From contig JADMKR010000216.1 in the NCBI GenBank assembly GCA_015478765.1, forward strand, positions 5,608-14,058: a stretch of DNA of 8,451 nucleotides, written 5' to 3'. Source of the DNA: Flavobacterium sp. GTDB lineage: Bacteria; Bacteroidota; Bacteroidia; Flavobacteriales; Flavobacteriaceae. How positions within the stretch are numbered: position 1 is the first letter of the stretch; each line of letters opens with the position of its first letter. The notes under the pieces were generated by a model. The model searched no databases. It was not told the DNA's origin and saw only the letters and a program-made list of their open reading frames with translations. Shown piece by piece: positions 6,300 to 8,451 of the stretch. Position numbers and translations under genes: made by a program.

Positions 6300-6327
6300 C
6301 AAATTTATAATGGAGTTCCATACAGAA
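6300..6327 (-). promoter_or_regulatory. Promoter-like site for the candidate minus-strand RNA
   Basis: Read on the minus strand, TAAATTTG (complement of 6300-6307) fully matches TAnnTTTG. It lies 17 bases after TTC (complement of 6325-6327), one base off the TTG of the Bacteroidota -33 element. The region is AT-rich, so a chance match is quite possible. The value of the site comes from its spacing to the terminator. Confidence 0.3.
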
Positions 6328-6335
6328 CACTAGTG

Positions 6336-6360
6336 AAAACCCTATTTCAACATAGGTTTT
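6336..6360. repeat. Imperfect AT-rich inverted repeat upstream of the 6432 gene
   Basis: AAAACCCTA (6336-6344) can pair with TAGGTTTT (6353-6360) across an 8-base loop if one C bulges out. With only two G-C pairs it is a weak hairpin in RNA, and the following T-run is just one extra base. It could be a protein-binding palindrome ahead of the 6432 gene, or chance. Confidence 0.25.
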
Positions 6361-6431
6361 TAACCAAGCATACAGAATAACGTAAAATGTATATATTGCC
6401 GGTGATTTCAGAAACTTCAAATTGAGAAACC

Positions 6432-7058
6432 ATGAAGACAAACATTGATGACCCAGAAGATTGCCCAAGTATTGTTGTGATCGACACTTCGCGAATTCCC
6501 GCAAAGGATTTACCGGACTGGATTGAGGAAAACAGCCGCTACTTTGCGTCGCCCGCTATTGGAACCCGGCAGGATGTAAATGTTGGCCTGATTCCCATAA
6601 ATGAGGCGCAATCTTGGTTGCAGCAGAACCAATTATTCATCGTATTTGACGTCACCTACCAATATATCGAATGCGTACATCTAATTTCGGACGAAGCGGA
6701 AATTGAAATCGTAAACCGCGCGCCCGTCGTTGAGACCATGTCATTTTCGGCATTAATTGAAGAAATACATGCTCTGGGCGGCAACTTTACTTTCCCTAAT
6801 TACAATGGCTATTTAAGATTATCCCAGGGTGAAAACGACGCACTGGTGCTTTCTTTTGATGCCGAGTACTGCGAATCAAATTGCTTTTCGATACCGATGT
6901 TTCACAGCCTGCTTTACATCAACGGACTCGACGTGGATACAATCATTACATTCAAACATCCGGAATTTGGCCGGTTTGCCGACAGGAAGTTTACTTTATC
7001 AATCGAAGTTTCCCCGCAAGTTATTAAAAGCTATGATTTTTCTCAGGTGCCGTTATAA
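6432..7058 (+). CDS. Unrecognised acidic cytoplasmic protein
   Basis: I do not recognise this 208-residue protein. It has no signal peptide, membrane segment, nucleotide-binding loop or metal-binding cluster. The N-terminal part (about 1-100) reads as alternating strands and helices, with SIVVIDTSRIPAKDLPDWIE near the start and an acidic patch at ISDEAEIEI (85-93). The second part (about 115-208) is strand-rich, with an internal stretch ALVLSFDAEYCESNCFSIPM containing two cysteines four residues apart (C147, C151), then FTLSIEVSPQVIKSYDF. Two alternating alpha/beta modules are possible. Codon use looks like that of its neighbours, and no competing frame is longer. It precedes the membrane protein gene by 54 bp on the same strand, so co-transcription with the sensor pair is possible but not shown. 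Confidence 0.7.
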   Translation: MKTNIDDPEDCPSIVVIDTSRIPAKDLPDWIEENSRYFASPAIGTRQDVNVGLIPINEAQSWLQQNQLFIVFDVTYQYIECVHLISDEAEIEIVNRAPVVETMSFSALIEEIHALGGNFTFPNYNGYLRLSQGENDALVLSFDAEYCESNCFSIPMFHSLLYINGLDVDTIITFKHPEFGRFADRKFTLSIEVSPQVIKSYDFSQVPL

Positions 7059-7112
7059 TGCATCCCGATGGATACCGTACTTTGTTTTTAACATCGACAC
7101 AACCCATTCAGG

Positions 7113-7763
7113 ATGATTGAAAAAATATTGCAGTATACCAATCTGATCCAGCTATTTGTCGTGATTACATTCGTGACGGTATTATTCAGGCACGACCGCG
7201 CAAATCCGCTTGATCGGATATTAATTTTAATTTTATCGGTGAGCCTTCTCAACGAATTGATTACCTGCCTGTTGATGATTTTCGACCGAATGACTTCAAT
7301 CGTATATACAGTAAACGTTGCCGTTCACCATGGTTTGTGGATTTTCCTGCTTTCGCGATTGGCCAAATTCCGCCAGCCCATTTTGTACGCAATGTCGGGT
7401 TACCTGGGTTTCGCGCTATTCAATATTCTATTGTTGGAAGGCACTAAAACGTTTAATTACAATACTTTCATTGTTGGCGCGATATTATATCTGATATTAT
7501 TCCTAATTGAAAGTTTCCGCCAACTGAGGCTCGAGAATCTGAGTTATTTTACGCATCGGAATTATCTGCTCTTATGTGCGCCAATTCTACTCTTTGTTTG
7601 TCTTAGTTTCATTTTCGGATTTAAAAGCAGGACGCTCGCCACTTCAATAATCTTCGGCAATATACCTTTATATACTGCCATCGGATTTTTTGCGAACCTG
7701 GTTTACTACTCATTGATAAATATCTATATTTTCCGACCAAAAAATTCACTCGATGGAATCTAA
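7113..7763 (+). CDS. Seven-helix integral membrane protein, probable sensor partner of the downstream kinase
   Basis: This 216-residue protein is almost entirely membrane embedded. I count hydrophobic segments near 8-25, 35-57, 63-82, 90-108, 117-134, 151-170 and 177-207, so about seven helices joined by short loops with charged turns (RHDR, SRLAKFRQ, ESFRQLRLE). Histidine pair H72-H73 in VHHGLWIF and the pattern ending FFANLVYYSLINIYIF recall small 7TM proteins found next to signalling genes in Bacteroidota. No enzyme motif is visible. The stop overlaps the kinase start by 11 bp, so the two are translated together. The likely job, inferred from this overlap and from the kinase having only one helix, is to sense a membrane or external signal for it. 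Confidence 0.78.
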   Translation: MIEKILQYTNLIQLFVVITFVTVLFRHDRANPLDRILILILSVSLLNELITCLLMIFDRMTSIVYTVNVAVHHGLWIFLLSRLAKFRQPILYAMSGYLGFALFNILLLEGTKTFNYNTFIVGAILYLILFLIESFRQLRLENLSYFTHRNYLLLCAPILLFVCLSFIFGFKSRTLATSIIFGNIPLYTAIGFFANLVYYSLINIYIFRPKNSLDGI

Positions 7764-8451
7764 CATTGCATTTGGAATATTGATCGCTGTATTTTTTATT
7801 AGCCTGATCGTGTTGTTCTGCGTACTGATCGTAAAACTGTATATCAACAAGATTAAGACCTATACCAGGGTAATCTATGAAAAAGACCTTGAATTTCAAC
7901 GTACGTTAAACACGACGATTATTGAAACTCAAGAGCAGGTGCTGACCAACATATCGCATGATCTGCATGATGATGCCGGCCAGCAGTTGACTTACATTAA
8001 TTTTCAACTGGAAAATCTTAAACTGGACTCACCCGATCTTCAGAATATCATGGCGCCTGTGTCGGAGTCCCTCACACAACTTTCCTCATCTATTCGCCGC
8101 ATCAGTCACTCACTGAACAACCATCTCATTATGCAGCAGGATCTTATTCGGTCGATCAGGGCTGAAGCAGACAGGCTCAACAGTAATAAGGAGCTCACTG
8201 TTTCCATGAAATCGGATATTGAAAGAAGGATGTTCGACAAAAACCAACATATCGTAATTTACCGCATCTTCCAGGAAACGATCAACAATATTTTGAAACA
8301 TGCTAAAGCTGATACTATTACCATTGATATTATCGCCTCACCCTTTAAATTGGTGGTGACCGATAACGGGAAAGGATTTGACATGAAAGATTCCAGGAAC
8401 AAGCGCTCTCTCGGCATGCACACCATGAGCCAGCGTGCGGCTCTGATCGGT
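7753..8451 (+). CDS. HisKA_3/DesK-NarX-type sensor histidine kinase, 3' end outside window
   Basis: The frame begins at ATG 7753 and runs open to the window edge, giving 233 residues without a stop. One membrane helix lies at about 5-28, followed by a basic, coiled-coil-prone linker (about 29-60). The dimerisation/phosphoacceptor block is ISHDLHDDAGQQLT (67-80); H72 is the expected phosphorylated histidine, as in the LHDxxGQ motif of HisKA_3 kinases. The ATP-binding domain follows: N box FQETINNILKHAKA (173-186, with N178 and N179), G1 box VTDNGKGFD (202-210) and the start of the G2 box at SLGMHTM (219-225). Little of the protein should be missing. Such kinases normally pass phosphate to a LuxR/NarL-type regulator, which would be expected just outside. 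It has no extracellular sensing domain of its own. Confidence 0.9.
   Translation, partial: MESNIAFGILIAVFFISLIVLFCVLIVKLYINKIKTYTRVIYEKDLEFQRTLNTTIIETQEQVLTNISHDLHDDAGQQLTYINFQLENLKLDSPDLQNIMAPVSESLTQLSSSIRRISHSLNNHLIMQQDLIRSIRAEADRLNSNKELTVSMKSDIERRMFDKNQHIVIYRIFQETINNILKHAKADTITIDIIASPFKLVVTDNGKGFDMKDSRNKRSLGMHTMSQRAALIG

Noticed and set aside
6292..6504. A 70-codon minus-strand reading frame across the 6168-6431 gap and the start of the 6432 gene
   Set aside because: It overlaps the better-supported plus-strand gene, has no recognisable domain, no promoter or ribosome site of its own, and a composition expected of AT-rich non-coding DNA.
7059..7112. TACTTTG near 7078 as a promoter for the 7TM gene
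   Set aside because: It is one base short of the TAnnTTTG spacing and has no convincing -33 element.
1..8451. Mobile elements, CRISPR arrays, tRNA or rRNA genes, and defence systems
   Set aside because: No terminal repeats with a transposase, no spaced repeats, no cloverleaf ending in CCA and no nuclease/toxin pair were found. The genes look like ordinary chromosomal content.

Overview
The window looks like chromosomal DNA from a pigmented member of the Bacteroidota (Flavobacteriia or Chitinophagia-like; I cannot resolve further). Three things support this: a zeaxanthin-type carotenoid cluster with a fused CrtYc-CrtYd lycopene cyclase; a promoter ahead of crtI that matches the Bacteroidota form TTG-N19-TAnnTTTG; and, at the right end, a separate seven-helix membrane protein overlapping a HisKA_3-type histidine kinase. 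The DNA is moderately AT-rich, with A-rich leaders and no clear Shine-Dalgarno sites.

Layout. Positions 2-391 (+) hold the 3' end of a gene whose tail resembles the C-terminus of the exonuclease/GIY-YIG (DNA polymerase III epsilon-like) proteins of Bacteroidota. It runs tail to tail into, and overlaps by 10 bp, a minus-strand carotenoid operon, read from right to left: crtI (phytoene desaturase, 3936-2449), crtB (phytoene synthase, 2452-1616), crtZ (beta-carotene hydroxylase, 1613-1131) and a fused lycopene cyclase crtYcd (1134-382). Junctions are 4-bp ATGA overlaps or a 2-bp gap, so the four are surely co-transcribed. Upstream on the same strand is a MerR-family regulator with a C-terminal cobalamin-binding module (4907-4020). 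It keeps the W-x9-EH motif and a candidate lower-ligand histidine of CarH-type B12 photoreceptors. Together these genes would convert GGPP to zeaxanthin, probably under light/B12 control. A GGPP synthase (crtE) and a ketolase (crtW) are not in the window.

From 5094 the genes are on the plus strand and unrelated to pigment: a small protein that may be related to the eRF1/baeRF-like fold, followed by a strong intrinsic terminator; a DUF4256 protein; an intergenic region (6168-6431) with a minus-strand terminator hairpin and a possible small RNA; an unrecognised acidic protein (6432-7058); then the seven-helix membrane protein (7113-7763) overlapping the kinase (7753 to the window end), which probably form a split sensor.

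No rRNA, tRNA, CRISPR array or insertion sequence was seen. No gene-free stretch exceeds 300 bases. The points most worth a second look are the CarH-like regulator with its candidate operator at the crtI promoter, the candidate minus-strand small RNA at about 6206-6295, and the split 7TM/kinase pair with its unrecognised upstream neighbour.
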